A DNA stretch of 64,000 nt from Cercospora beticola (GCF_033473495.1 NC_088935.1:806001-870000), one strand, 5' to 3'; positions 1 to 13,000 are shown, numbered from the stretch's first letter. The notes: generated by a model from the letters alone, not told the origin. Translations and numbers: made by a program.

Positions 1-773
1 TTGTACACAAGGTAAACACCAGGTTGACCAGGTACCTCGATTGGAGACTGGAGCTGCTGTTGCTGCTGGAGTTGCTGCTGCTGAAGCTGTTGCTGGAGAT
101 AGAGAGCCTGCTGATGTTGCACCGACATCTGTGGCTGATGGAAAGAGCCGCGGCCATTCAAGTTCACGCCTTGAGTGGCGGCGGTGATGTTTGCGAGCTG
201 TTGTTGCAACTGCTGCTGGCGCTGGGCCAAGAACAGGCTGTGCATCTGCATTTGCTGAAGGACGGTGGGGTCAACATCTTCCTGTTCGTACATTGATGGC
301 GGAGCCAAGACTTGCTCGGGCAGAGAGTACATCTGGCGACCCGCGTTCTTGGAATACTGGGCGGACATGTCGAAGCTAGCTCGCGAGGCAGTGTGTGGAA
401 CCTGCTGCTGGCTATAGCCAGGGTAGTTCTGGTCTGCCCATTGAGAAGCGTTGATGCCAGAGACGGAGTGATGTGTCTGGTGGTAAGGAGCGGAAGCCGG
501 GACCGATGGAGTCTTGGGCTGGGTGCGGAGACCTGCAAGCAGGTGCGAACGGCTGGTGCGTGGAGTTGGGTTGTCGGTCGAGTTCTCGCTAATGGGAGCA
601 ACACGGGGCGGGAGAGCCACGCTCAACCGCTTGGTGTTCTGACGCTGGCCTCGTGCGCCGCTGAAGCCAGAACCGGGAAGACCAAGACCATTTGAAGGGA
701 AGGCGTTGTTGGAGTTATTGTTGTTGTTGTTGTAAGAAGTCATTTGAGCAATGCCGCCAGTGCCAATGCTCAT
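1..773 (-). CDS. Gln/Asn-rich protein of unknown function, N-terminal part, runs off the left edge
   Basis: I do not recognise this gene. An open frame runs on the minus strand from an ATG at 773 to the window edge (257 codons, no stop); a second in-frame ATG lies at 743. The product starts with a Gly/Ser segment, has an Asn run at about residues 14-19, then a Ser/Thr/Pro/Arg-rich stretch around residues 35-100, and becomes strongly Gln-rich after about residue 170, encoded by CAG/CAA runs near bases 40-110. It ends at the edge in a conserved-looking PGQPGVYLVY segment. No catalytic domain is visible in this part, and it looks mostly disordered, as in fungal RNA-binding or regulatory proteins (inference only). 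The ATG at 773 is chosen because it is the first in frame and is followed at once by low-complexity protein sequence. Confidence 0.7.
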   Translation of the reverse strand, partial: MSIGTGGIAQMTSYNNNNNNSNNAFPSNGLGLPGSGFSGARGQRQNTKRLSVALPPRVAPISENSTDNPTPRTSRSHLLAGLRTQPKTPSVPASAPYHQTHHSVSGINASQWADQNYPGYSQQQVPHTASRASFDMSAQYSKNAGRQMYSLPEQVLAPPSMYEQEDVDPTVLQQMQMHSLFLAQRQQQLQQQLANITAATQGVNLNGRGSFHQPQMSVQHQQALYLQQQLQQQQLQQQQQLQSPIEVPGQPGVYLVY

Positions 774-3650
774 TCTCGATCAGATATGTATGCGTTCCTG
801 TAGTAGTGCGTAGAAATCGGAAGTCGTGAAAGCGTGCTGGTGTTGGGCGCTGCTGTGGGGAGACGATACAGCTGACCGGAACAGAATCGCTCTTGTGTGA
901 GAGGACTGATTAGACAGATGGTGCTGGACGTGTGGTCGAACACGCCAGAATTAGGCCGCCGGTCGGTGTCAAAGGGCTCGGCGTAGCTGTAAGGTGTAAA
1001 ATTATAAGATTACAAAGAAATAGCCTTGTCTTGTCTGAGTGCCAGAGCCAGCTGCCGCAACAATGCAGTCTTTGTCGTAGAGTGCCGCCGAAAGATGAAG
1101 AGCAGAGACGCGCTTTGTTGCCGAGTGAGTCCTGACGTGTGGGAGGCGTCGGGCGAGAGGGCGAGAGTGTTGTGTGTGTGTGCGTGGTGCGGTGAGAGTC
1201 AGCGCGTACCCGAGTCAGATGTCGTTGCGGGTGGTGTTGGCGACAGCAGCAGCAGACGAGATCGTCGCAAGGTCGATGGCAGGCTGCGGGCGTGCACGCG
1301 CTATATGATGATGATGCGTGCGAGGGCGTGGGCGTGCGCAGGCAATCGTCGGCAAGTTGGAGATTAGGGGGCTCCCGGCGGTGACGAGTGCGACGAGGGC
1401 GTGGTGTGTCGCTCTGTAGGCTGCGGTCGGGCGGGCGAAGGGGCAGAAATGCGCAGGCAGGCAGGCAGGCAAGAATGGTGAGTGCGGCGAAAGATGCAAC
1501 TGGCAGACTAACGGACGGCGGTCGCAAGGGAAGGAATGATGGTGGTCGAGGCGTGTGGTGTGGTGGTGGATGTGAGAGAAGCACTCGCAGCGCGCCTGCT
1601 GCGAAGATCAGGAGGAAGCACAGGCTGGCGCGGCGAAAAAGACAAAAAGCGGCCGCCCGTGATTGGACTGGTGCGGGAAGGAGCGAGCGACCGGGGTCAA
1701 GCCCACGAGCGCGCCCAGCCACTCGCTTCCATCCCGTCCCTCGTCGCGCGTGCTGCTGCTCTCCGACGCCCGCATGCTGCTGCCGCCATCAACCACATTC
1801 TACTCTGCGCTGTCTCGATAGACAGCCATCGCACAACACAGCAGCAGTCAGTCCGGCTCCCTCTCGTGAAATTGCGGGTGCGGCCACCCCACGAAAGCTG
1901 CCCATGCCTGTCCGGATGGTGCGCCCACCGTGAGAAACCGCTCATGTCGGTTGGTTTCATAGTGTGGCATGGGTCTGGCGTATTCGATCGGCAGCTCATC
2001 AATCGCAGCTAGTGGCATCGCTTCGGTCCTCAGGCGCTTAAGCAACCACAACGCCTACACCACGCATATACCGTGCATAAGGCGCTTCTGCTGATCCAAA
2101 AGCAGCGAGCAAACGTTTCCTGTCGTTGTAGTCCCCGGGCGAACCAACGCCAGCGTCCATTGACAGTTTGGTGACAGCAGAGCAGAGAGCTGCTGCTACG
2201 CCACCCAGGATCCCTTTGCACATGGGAGGAAGCTATGTGACATTGCAGTCCATCGGCACGCGCAGCGCAACAACAGACTTCGGTCCCTCACAGCACTTCT
2301 GCACCATGTGCATCACCTCTTCCACTGACTAGCGATCCGACAAGTCCAGCCTGTGCAGCCAAACACATCAACGTTGAGCCGATCTGCAGACCTGCATTTC
2401 CAACCTGCGTGCACATGACTCTACGAGGTCCCTTTGACACAGCAACACAGCTCAGCAGCAACGTGCTATAGCCCAGGAAGAACCCAACTTACGCAGGAAC
2501 CAAACGGTGACTGACGGACATTGTTCATGTTTGATTGGCCGTTTCATTTATTCCATCTCGCCTCCGAACCTGCTTCGCACACGTTCTCAACAGCGATCAA
2601 CCCTTCTAGAACTCATGCGACACAACGAAAAATTCCCCGATCCGCATGCGTGAAGCAGCTTCCAGACCACGACTTCGAGATCACCTTTTTCATCATCAGA
2701 AACACAATCGTGCCCGAGCACACCAAAACGCGTGAGCACGCCTTTGATACTCGGTACAGTCACAAGTTACACAGCATGAGCATGTATGTATGTGAAAAGC
2801 GGAGCCACATCCACTGCCACAGTTGCTACTAATCTGGGCCTGACCCGGCGCCAGCAACGCCAGCACAGCCAGCACGCCAGTTTCCCTGCAGCCAACAAAA
2901 ACAACGACTTCCACAGCCACTGTTGGTTCGGTGGAGCGAACTCCGCTTCTAGCGTACCACTTTCTCATGGCAACTGTACCTGCTTCCCGCAAAAGCGGTG
3001 TGATGAATGTTCTCCTCTGAACGAGAGAATACTTGGTACTTGTAAATGGCTAGCAGTAGGCCACGCGAGCGATAGAGCTCTTTCTACTCCGTGACGGGAG
3101 AAAGTAGCTGTCGACATTGTGATTGGGTAGGCGTAACTACATCGAACCCTGCAGTGGGGCGCCACTGTGGGTGCTCAAAGTCATCAGCTTTGCATGGAAA
3201 GTGGGTTAGGAGCCGCCGCAGTGAGCTGAGCAGTCCCGTGAGGGATACGAGCGCGAAAGATGCACAATAATGTAAGTAGGGAGGAGCACAAACAACCAGA
3301 TCGGTGAAACAGGAGATGTTGACTCTTTTGCTGAAGTTCGTGCTTCATTATTGGCCTTATTAGCCTGGGTATCTATCATCGCGCGAGGTCTCAATGTAAT
3401 GCTGTTTTGGCCTGCCCAATCTCATGCAGGTCTTCCGTGGCAGGCACATCGCTCCTCTTTGCGTTCCATCCCGTTTCTACAGCTGCAGTGCGAGCTCGGC
3501 CTCATGTCTCGTCTCTAGGCATCGAACGGTATGGTTCGCCTGCCTGGACGCATGAATGACCATATGCGTGCTCTCTTGCGTCCCTTGCTTTCAATGCTCA
3601 TGCTTATACTTTGCCATCATGCTGTTTCAACAATCCACAATCAGATGTCC
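774..3650. other. Intergenic stretch of 2.9 kb, no supported gene
   Basis: This stretch lies upstream of the minus-strand Gln-rich gene and downstream of DBP5. The part from 774 to about 1,750 is purine-rich on the plus strand, so pyrimidine-rich in the direction of the Gln-rich gene, as expected of a fungal promoter and 5' leader. Several ORFs overlap on both strands here (a 270-codon one on the minus strand at 910-1722), but they are low in complexity, Arg/Pro/Ser-rich and mutually overlapping, so I treat them as chance. No tRNA or rRNA is seen. The part next to 3,650 probably holds the DBP5 3' UTR. Confidence 0.6.
1454..1471. repeat. CAGG-type tetranucleotide microsatellite
   Basis: Four and a half tandem units of CAGG/GGCA lie in the upstream region of the Gln-rich gene. 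A short TG run sits near 1167-1185. Both are simple repeats. Confidence 0.7.
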
Positions 3651-5274
3651 TCAAGACATGTCGATCTCCTCGATGTTGATGTTGTTGCGAGAGTTCTTCA
3701 TGATCGCCTTGATGTTACGCTCCACCTCGTCCCAGTCGCTGGTGTCAAGCTTGGTGGGCTCGACACCGAAGTGCTTGCAGATGGCCATGAGACTCTGCCA
3801 GCTCTTGCGGTCGTGAACGAAGCTGAGCGCAGCACCTGTGCGACCGAAACGACCGGTACGTCCGATGCGATGCAAGTAGGTTTCAAAATCTGGTTGACCA
3901 TCCACCGTCTCTGGAATGTCGTAATTGACCACCATGGTGACAGTGGAGACGTCGATACCACGGGACAGCACATTGGTGGCAATCAGCACCTTTGCCTCAC
4001 CCTTTTGAAATTTCCGGAAAGTCTCGTCGCGCTCTGCGCCCTCCTTTGCACCTGTCAGAGAGGCAACATTGTGGCCCTCGGCTGTCATGCGCTTGTCGAT
4101 CTGGACCGCTGTTTCTCTGTGCTTGACGAAGATGACTGATGACCCAATCGTCATGAGGCCATAGAATTTGAGAAGGGCGGCGTATTTCTCCTCGTCATTC
4201 TGGCAGTCCAGGTACATCTGTCGGATGCCCTTAACGGACAGCTCCTCGACCTTCAAGGTGATCATATTCGACTTGGGTGAGAACTGCTCGGCAAAGGCCA
4301 AAACGTCTGGTGGGAAAGTTGCGGAGAACAGCACGACCTGGGCGGTCCTCGGCAATTGCTGCTTGACACGCTTGCACTGGTCTGCCATGCCCTGCAGATC
4401 GAGCATGTTGTCCGCCTCATCGAGCGTAAGGACTTTGATGCCTCGTGCATCGAGTAGCCGCCGCTTCAGCTGATCCATCACTGTGCCTGGTGTGCCAACA
4501 ACGACTTGCCCCTCGACGGGCTTCCCACGGGTCTCTGGGTCTGGCACCGATTGCGAGATTCGCAAGCCTTTCTCCAGAAGCTTGATGCCCATGGTCGTCG
4601 CGACTCCAGCGATCTGCCGAGCGAGTTCTCGAGTCGGTGCGAGAATCAGCGCCTGTGGCTTGTTGATGGAAAGGTCAACGCGTTGGAGAACGTTGAGGAC
4701 GAAAGCGGCAGTCTTGCCTGTGCCAGATTGTGATTGACCGATGAAGTTCTGAGGTGGGTCCTTGAGCAGCAGTGGAAGTGCGCGCTCCTGAATCTTGGAG
4801 GGCTTCTGGAATCCCATAAGGTCCAGACCAGTGCTGAGCTCTTCTTTCCTATTTGCAATGTCAGCCTACAGTTGCTCAATTGTCGTATATATATCCTTCA
4901 GCAACTTACAGCGACAACTCTTCAAACTTCTTGACTGAGTAAAGAGGATTGTTCGGGTCCTCTTGAAGATCTGCCAACTTGACATTGACGTCAAACTCTG
5001 GCTCGTTCAAGCCTTTGGAGCCCGCCATGAAGTGACCGGCGCCATCGACCTGAGCCTTCTCGAGATCTTTCTTGTCCGCTCCGTCACCGCCTGTTTTCTT
5101 GTCAGAGCCCGTTGCGGTCGAGTCATCCTCATCGGACCATTTGAAGCCAGGACCGGATGGCGTAAAAATCGCGGCGGCAGGGTTGGCCTTCGTACCGTTC
5201 GCGGGGGAATTGGTGCTCTTTTCGTCGCCCAAGCTGAGGCCGCCGAGTTTCGGCGCGTCTGGTTCTGTCGACAT
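3651..5274 (-). CDS. DBP5: ATP-dependent RNA helicase DBP5 (DEAD-box, mRNA export)
   Basis: Two exons, 5274-4910 and 4848-3651, give 520 residues. The intron (4909-4849, 61 bp) starts GTAAGT, has a CTGAC branch site and ends AATAG; using this AG gives ten residues between the FEELSL and MGFQKP blocks, as in yeast Dbp5. DEAD-box motifs in order: Q motif (FQKPSKIQ, about 135-142), Walker A SGTGKT with Lys167, PTREL, TPGT, DEAD at 265-268, SAT at 297-299, RGID, and HRIGRTGR at 448-455. The acidic, Gly/Ser-rich N-terminus of about 120 residues fits the family. Dbp5 works at the cytoplasmic face of the nuclear pore, where Gle1 and inositol hexakisphosphate stimulate it to strip export factors from mRNA. 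BZZ1 is divergently transcribed across 441 bp. Confidence 0.97.
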
Positions 5275-5715
5275 CTTACTGTTGTGCCGAGGGGCAAGTG
5301 TTTGGTGAGGGAGTGGTGCGTGCAAAGAGCGTGGGCGGCTGAAAATGCCGACGAGGGTCAGTTGAGATGACAACGACCGATGTGTTGAGAAGAGGCGCAC
5401 TTCGCTGAAGTGCGAGAAGTGAGATGTCGGCTGGATGGTGAAAGCGACAAAAGTTGTGAGCTTTCGACAATGGCCGCTTCGAGCTTCGAGAAACAAGGAA
5501 GGCACGGACCTCGCCGCACGTGCAGATCGCGGGGCACGGCAGGCCGGGCAGGCACGTTGTTGGGTGCTGGGTGGGCTTGCGACGCCCGGCTTTCTTGGCC
5601 GAAGATGATGATGCCCAGTCTTAGTCTTCACTTGTGCATTGTTGTCCTTTCACTTCACTGCTGCCTGCTCGGCCATGACCGTGACTGTTGAGTCGGTGAA
5701 TGCACGTGAAGTGAC
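5275..5715. promoter_or_regulatory. Shared spacer between divergent DBP5 and BZZ1, with two CACGTG boxes
   Basis: This 441 bp spacer must carry the start regions of both genes. CACGTG palindromes, the core site of bHLH factors such as Cbf1, Pho4 and SREBP types, lie at 5517-5522 and at 5703-5708, the latter only 8 bp before the BZZ1 ATG. The site sequence is seen directly; its use is inference. No TATA box is evident. Confidence 0.5.
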
Positions 5716-8037
5716 ATGGCCGAGGTGGAGATTGCGACCAGCTTCGGCGCGGAGCTGAAGGATGGCTTCAAGCCCGTGAATGCCTGGGTGTCAGGCGGCA
5801 TCGCCTGGCTGAACGACATTGAGCAGTTCTACCGCGAACGTCATGCCATTGAGAAGGAGTACAGCCAGAAGCTGAACGCTCTGGCAAAGAAATACTATGA
5901 GAAGAAGGCAAAGAAGACCAGCAGCCTGAGCGTGGGCGACACTCCGACAGTAACTCCGGGCTCTCTCGAGAGCGCATCGATGACCACGTGGACGGTCCAG
6001 CTCACGACACTGGAAGGACGGGCGAACGAGCACGATCGCTTTGCGAATGCCTTGATCGGTCACGTTGCAGAGCCACTAAAGCACCTTGCTGCGAAGTACG
6101 AGGACTTGCGCAAGTCCCACGCCGACTATGCTGCCAAGCTGGAGAAGGAGCGAGATGGCAGCTACGCGGACTTGAAGAAGACCAAGAGCAAATACGACAG
6201 TACTTGTCAAGAGGTCGAGAACAAACGGAAAAAGACCGAGAGTAGTTTCGACCATGGCAAGCAAAAGGCACAAGCTGCCTTTCAGCAGCAACAGGCGGAG
6301 ATGAGGAACATGAAGAACACGTACTTGATCGCAATCAATGTTACGAACAAGCAGAAGGAACGATATTATCACGACTATGTTCCTGATCTTCTCGATGTAA
6401 GAAGTTGCGCTCGTGCTTTGCGTGAAGATCTGTACTAATGTGCTATGTTGGAATAGTCGCTCCAGTCTCTGTCTGAAGCCCGAACTGCAGCTTTGAATGG
6501 CTTGTGGCTGACTGCAGCTTCTATGGAGACTCAGGCCATGAAGAACTCGACCCAGCTGTTGGATCACCTTTCGGCAGAGATCCCACGCAACAACCCCGTC
6601 CTTGATAGCATGATGTTTGCTCGGCACAATGCGATACAATGGCAAGATCCTCCGGACTTTGTCTTTGAGCCAGCTCCGGTATGGTTGGACGATGATGTGA
6701 TGGCATCAGATCCTATGAGCAAGACTTTCCTCATGAACATCTTGTCCAAGTCCAAGTCGTCATTAGGAGAGCTGAAACGAGAATGCGAAGCAAAACAACG
6801 TGAAGTCGAGGGCGCGAAGCGTGTTAGGCAGGCGATTCGCGAGGGTAAAGATAAGCGGGATGAGGTGGAAGTCGTGCGGGCACAGTTTCACCACCAGGAA
6901 TTGCTGCACGAGGCAGAGCGGAAACGAGTCACAGCAGAGGTCGAAGTGAGCACCATCACGTCTGCTGTCGGTGACGTGTCCGTGGGAGCTCGAAACCACA
7001 AGTTCAAGAATCAGACATACAAGATACCCACGAGTTGCGACTTGTGCGGTGACCGATTATGGGGACTGAATGCCAAAGGGTTAAGCTGCGAAGACTGTGG
7101 GTTTACTTGTCATACGAAATGCGAACTTAAGGTTCCTGCAGATTGCCCAGGCGAGCTCAACAAGGAGCAAAAGAAGTCAGCAAAGGCTTCGCGACAAGCC
7201 GCAGCACAAGCCGCCCAAGCCGCGCCCCCTCCGCCATCAAGTAATGGCGACCACGCCAGTGACAGTCGTCCTCAGAGCTTGCAGAGGAGCGACACCATTG
7301 GGTCGATGAATACTTTGAGCTCTGGATATGCAGCAAGTGCAAACCGCAGCGTATCAGGTATGACGATTCGTTCATCAGCAGACGAACCTCCGTCTGCCAC
7401 TTCCACAGCACCCACGAGCAAGATCTCTACAAGCAGTAGTACTGCCCGGCATCGTGTGATGGCACCGCCTCCGGCAGCTTACATTAAGCCCAGCGATGGA
7501 GACCCTGCCTCGCTGGTGGAGCAGAAAGGCAAAATGCTATATGCTTACACCGCCGGAGGCGAAGGCGAGATCTCCGTCGCCGAAGGGGACTCTTTCACCC
7601 TCGTGGAGCCCGATGATGGGTCAGGATGGATCAAAGTCAAACCTAATACGTTTGGTTCGGTCGCCGGGCTCGTACCAGCTTCATATGCCGAATTATCGGC
7701 ACCTCCTATCCCATCGAAAGCCTCACTGGGTCATGACGTCCGGCCTGTCAGCGCGGCTGCTTCGAACCACTCCACGGCGTCTCTCACGGGAAGCGATGAC
7801 GGAGCACCTAGACCTAAGAAACAGGGGCCCGCTGTCGCGCCCAGAAGGAGAGGTGCCGCGGCGAAGAAGTATGTCGAAGCTATGTATACCTACCAAGCTA
7901 ATGGGCCTGGTGAGGTTGATATGGATGAGGGAGAGAAGATGGTCCTTGTCAAGGCGGATGAGGGTGATGGGTGGTGCGAGGTGGAGAGCAGGGCTGGAAA
8001 GGGTGTGGTGCCTGCAAGTTGGGTAAAGGAATTGTAG
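5716..8037 (+). CDS. BZZ1: BZZ1-like F-BAR, C1 and double SH3 protein (actin patch assembly)
   Basis: Exons 5716-6396 and 6457-8037 join in phase 0 (intron 6397-6456: GTAAGA donor, TACTAAT branch site, AATAG acceptor) to give 753 residues. Domains: an N-terminal F-BAR with long charged helices (about 1-290), coiled-coil sequence, a C1 zinc finger from His408 to about 457 with the Cys/His spacing intact (HKF...CDLCG...CEDCG..CHTKC), a Ser/Ala-rich linker, SH3-1 at about 585-640 and SH3-2 at about 696-753, ending at the C-terminus. This order is that of fungal Bzz1, which binds membranes and the WASP homologue Las17 and promotes Arp2/3-driven actin polymerisation at endocytic patches. It is convergent with the acyl-CoA ligase, with only 183 bp between the stop codons, so 3' UTRs probably overlap. 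Confidence 0.93.
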
Positions 8038-8220
8038 CCGGCTTGCATAAGCATTTGTGCCAGTTGTGATAGATCTTATTTCCTGACATTGTTCCTTTTG
8101 CGGAGATGTGCATAGCGGGCCACGGAAGCGATAAAATGCGTAGCATTGAAGTAAGAATAAGAGAAACTCAGCACAGATGAAGAATGTCAAGTCTATCTCA
8201 AGTCTACTGCCCGTCTCCAC

Positions 8221-10016
8221 TTACAGCTTACTACTCTGCCCCTCCTTATCACCGACCTCCTGCTTCGCCCTATCCCTCAACTCCTTCCTCAAAAGCTTCC
8301 CAGACGGATTTTTTGGAATCGCATCCACAGCCACAACACCACCCGTCAACCTCTTATGCCTACTAACCCTTCCGGCCAACCACTCCGCCACATCCTTCGT
8401 CGTCACATCCTTCTTACTCAACACCACATACGCCCTCGGATACTCTTCCCCTCCAATCGTCACACCAACCACAGCCGCGTCCTCCACAGCCGGATGATCC
8501 AACAACAACGCCTCCAATTCCGCCGGAGCAACTTGTAACCCTTTAACTTTAATCAATTCTTTCTTGCGATCTACGACGTGTACGAGACCGAATTTATCCT
8601 TGAAAGCGATATCGCCTGTCATGAGCCAGCGTTGGCCGGGTGGGCCAGAGGTGAAAGTTTTGAGGGTTTCTTCGGGGCGATTCCAGTAGCCTTTCATGAT
8701 ATTGGGGCCTCGGACCCAGAGTTCTCCGCGTTCGCCTTGGGGAACGTCTTTGCCGTTTTCGTCGACGATGGCGCCTTCGATGTTGGGGTTTAGTTCTCCT
8801 ACGGCGGCGAGGTCGAGTTTGGATTTTTCTTTGAGGTTGGGGTCCCAGGTTACGGCGCTGCAGGTTACTTCTGTCATGCCCTGTGGAGGAGAAAGACAGT
8901 GTTAGTATTAGACGGTCAGTCATGGGGTATGAGTAGGAGAAGAAGAAGGCTTACCCAACCCTGTCGAATCGTAACCCCAACTCCAAATCGCCTTTCGAAC
9001 TCCGCAATTACTTCCTTCCCCAATGGTGCCGCTCCACATCCCACTCCTTCAAGACTCGAAAGATCATACTTGAACACCTCATCTCGCTTGGTCAACTGCA
9101 CCACAATCGGCGGCACAAGCGTCAACTGCGTAATCTTATACTTTTGAATATACTCCAACATATCAATAAAATCATACTTCCGCATCAAATACATCGGAAC
9201 GCCCTGCAAAGGGAAATTCATGCCATAGTACGTCTGACCATAAGCATGATACATTGGTAAGAAAGCGATCGCCGCCGCGCGAGAACGCCATTCGGCGTAG
9301 TCCTCTGCGAGAGCGGAGACGTAGTTTGTTTGCTCCGAGTTGGCGATGTAATTGTAATGTGTGATTTCGACGCCTTTGGGGAGACCTGTGGTGCCGCTGG
9401 AGTAGTTCAGTACGGCTGTACGATCTTGTTGTTGGGAGCGAGAGGTGAATTCTTCCCAGCGGAAATTTGCGGCTGAGGATTTGGGGACGAGGAGTTTGGT
9501 CCAGGATTTGATGATGATGCCTTGAGGGGTGGTGGTATCTGGGATGTTTTGATTGGAGAAGGATTCGACTCCGTCGTCGAAGACGTAGAGATTTTGGAGG
9601 GGGAAGTTGCATTCTTTGGCGGCTTGGATGCCGGTTTCGAGGTTTGCGGAGCCGACGAGGAAGAATTTGGCTCCGGAGTCGCGGAGTTGGTGGGCTGCTT
9701 CGCGGGCGACGTAGGTGGGATTGGCGCCGGTGAAGATTCCGCCTGCCATTATGGTGCCGAAGAGGACGCTGGTGAAGAAGATGGTGTTGCCGGAGAAGAG
9801 CATTACTCGATCACCGGGTTGCAGGCCTGCTTTTTGGAGGCCGGCGGCGAATCTCATGCACCATTCTCGATAAGTGTTATGGGTCAGATAGTTCTCTGGC
9901 TTGGCTCCTTCGATCACGAGAGGTTTATCTTCGAGCTTTGCGGTTGGTGACTTGAAGAGATAGGTCGGGAGCGAGCAGGCTGGAATGTCTATACTCCATC
10001 TTGATTTCCACGGCAT
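8221..10016 (-). CDS. 4-coumarate-CoA-ligase-like acyl-CoA synthetase, peroxisomal (PTS1)
   Basis: Exons 10016-8955 and 8880-8221 give 573 residues. The intron (8954-8881, 74 bp) starts GTAAGC, has a TACTAAC branch site and ends CACAG; it splits the conserved QGWGMTE block exactly between Trp354 and Gly355. ANL-superfamily signatures: the P-loop-like YSSGTTGLPKG from residue 205, GWGMTE at 353-358, TGD at 442-444 and DRKKELIKVKG at 458-468; a catalytic Lys in PSGK lies near the C-terminus. Such enzymes adenylate a carboxylic acid with ATP and transfer it to CoA. The last residues are SKL, a perfect PTS1, so import into peroxisomes is expected. The substrate (phenylpropanoid, medium-chain fatty acid or other) cannot be read from the sequence. 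The first ATG in frame, at 10016, begins MPWKSRW, a common start in fungal members. Confidence 0.93.
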
Positions 10017-13000
10017 CTTGATGGGTATTGTCCTTTGTCGATTACTATTGGCGTTCGATTGAGGTGGGCTGATCACTCAATTAATGATCTATGATGATAT
10101 GCAGAGTCAGCAGTATGAAGTCTCTGTGGTGCAATTATCGCCGAAGACAGAGCTGAGAATCACTCGAGGATGTAAGCATGAAACAGAGTGAGCATGACAG
10201 AGCAAGAATTGCATGATTCGGCTATGCACGAACACCATCGTCGGCAGTAGACCGATTGTAGATTAATGCCGTGCCGCCTTGACCGTGAGCGCTCGTTTCC
10301 GCAGAGGATCCCCAGCACAGCTCCTCTGTGAGTGCTTGTCGAGGCTGGTGCACGCGTGACAAGAACGTGGAGAGTGGGGTCCGGGGCGGTTGTCGGCTAA
10401 GAAAGCCTGCTCGAATTCATCGCGTGCCTCGGCAGCTTCTAGAACGATAGCATACGATTCTCCGTATAAATCTCTCGACTTGTGCCAATGTTAACTCTTG
10501 TGTGCAGTATAATTTCCAGGCAGTCCACTTTTGCATACGTGAGACCTGTACGTCAGCAGCGTGAGCGTCTGAGCCGGAGGGTCGTAGCGCAGAGTAACAC
10601 GTTGAGCAGGCATCTGTAGTCTTGTCTCGCGAAGAGCGTCTGACATCGCGGTGGCCGCGGACAATGTTGTCATTCGACATCCAGTTTGCGAGACAGGCTG
10701 GAATGAAACGTCTCAACCGTTTTGCTTGCCAGCTTCGTGGCCAGTGATTGCATTCCAATGCATTGGGACCCCAAGAAGATATGCCGCAGTAGCCATGGCA
10801 ATGCCAACGCAACACCTTTTATGCAAGCCCTGTTCACTTTGTTCTCAACAGCTTCAATGATAGCATCATGCGACGTCAATCTTACACAGCAGTGAGGCTC
10901 TGCCGTTATTGGGTGTACAAGGCATTCCTTGGGCTTCTGTTGTGCTGACCTACATCGGAGGTATTTGATCGAAGCTCGTATCAGCCTCCTGTTCATGGGC
11001 ATCCTAGCTTGCATTGTCACATCAGGTCTTGGAGTGGTAGATGCTGTGTAGTGTTTCCTCTCTGTCGGAACCGCAGCTCTTGCTGTTTGAAGGCGTATGA
11101 AGGGGTCGAACACGCCATTGAAGAGATTGGAGTGTGCAATCCGGACGGCCCGGATGTGCAACGAAGCTGTCAAGCCAAAATGAAAAGATCACAGAAGCAC
11201 CCAACCGGGAATGATCGCATCTGCAGTACGAACGGGCAGATACACTGTTGTGTCACAATCAGGGAGAGCTCACGGCACGACTCAGGAGTAGCTGTCTTGA
11301 GTCCCTCGAATCCAGACTCTCGGGATGAATTGAGCGGGATTCTGGTCCAGTACCAAGGCATGATTTGGCGGCGAGTCAGTATTGATTCAGATCAGGGTCT
11401 ATAGCATCAGTCGTGACCAGTGGTTCGTCTTCGCGACACGCGTTGCCCACTTCCGGCCGTGGTCTGCGAGGAGGAAGTCGACGTGTCTGTTGGCTCGCGC
11501 GCCTGTATGCAATACGGCTCGGAGGCCCTAGCATCATTTGGACCCCTGATCGAGGCTTGCTGCATCATGCTGTGCATCCAAGTGGCGGTGGGGTATTGAC
11601 GACGACGCAGAGTAGTAGCTGTGAAGAGAAGAAGTGAGAACGACGAGCTCAGAGCGACTCAGGACGGGATCATCCGGACCCTGATCATCGTGTGTATTGT
11701 TTGCATTCGTGTGGGCGTAGAGAGATGTAAGCACGTTTCGTTTAAACTCTGAATGCTGGCACATTGGTAGGGCACGCAAGAGGTTTCTCCGGCTCATCAT
11801 CGCCGAACGAATGGTCCGAGATGGAGTGGATCCTTGGGGTGGATATACCATAAACTGTTCTTGCATGGCGACTTTGTAGTAGGCGGCAACCGGCACACAA
11901 AGCAAGTCATCGCTCTTTTGATTTACAGCCATTCCATGCGTGCCATGGTGCTAATCTGCAAGTGCGTATGCATCCGGCGGGCTGCGTCGAGTAGGTGCAG
12001 GAACGAGAGGCTGCCCCTGCAGAAGCGCAGCATGCAGATCAGTTTGCAGGGTTCGAGGCAGGCGCATTCGTGGAGCGCCGGGCAGAGCGTATCCTTTGAC
12101 ATGACGCCGCGTCTGGCCGGCAACGCAGGTGAGTTTGGCCACGAGCAAGTTTGAGGCCCGTTCCAGACGGGCACACAACTGCTGGCTGAGCGGCCAGGCG
12201 CAGCACAGCTCGCAGCACCGCTCATCGGCGGCGCAGGCGAGAGCTGGCGACGGTGAGCCACTGTGAAGAGCAGTGGGGTTCGCGCAAGGAGCTTCCAAAG
12301 CCGAGATACGACATGGCGGACGTCGCTGGCCAATGGGAGGGTCACGAGACGCGCAAAGGAGAGGCGAGGACGGGATGGTGAAGCGGCGGTCCCGAGCTCA
12401 CGCACGCATTCGTGGACGTGGAGATGCGCAACGTTGTCGTGTTCGCAGGGCAACGCTGCCGGAGACAGGCTCTCTCCTGCGCTGTCTAAGCCTGCCTCTG
12501 TCGAGCGGGCGCATCGATAGGCAGAGGGCCAGATAGAGTGTTGCCTTGCGACCACCTCATGCTGGCCCGAGCCAAGGCTGACTGTGGCCCTGGTAGAGTT
12601 GCATCGGGCGATCCTATAGTTAGCGCAATGCCCTCTCACGTACGACGCCTCGTGTGTGAAGACGAGGCCCAAATTAGGCACTGCTGGTCGACGACTTCAA
12701 CAACGACAGCGATGCCCGGATGCCGCGGCGCGCGCTGGAGCTGCGGGCGCAATGCGCGTGGATATGCCAGATCGGGTAGCGTAGACGTGTGCACGACGTG
12801 CGAGAGCGCCCGTGGTTGCAGCATGCAGCGGCGCGCCGTGTGCAACGCAAGCAGACAGCGGCGCGGCAGCCAAGACGACTTCATCTCTCCTAGTCTGCAC
12901 AAGGCATAGCGAGCGAAAGTTAATAGTGATGTGTCCGTGCACGGTCAAGCGAGCGATTGTCTCTCCGCTGTCCAGTTCCTCTTCACAACCCACCGCCGCC

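Noticed and set aside
910..1722. 270-codon ORF on the minus strand upstream of the Gln-rich gene
   Set aside because: Composition is Arg/Pro/Ser/Cys low-complexity, long ORFs overlap it on the other strand, and it lies in a CT-rich leader region; no motif is recognisable.
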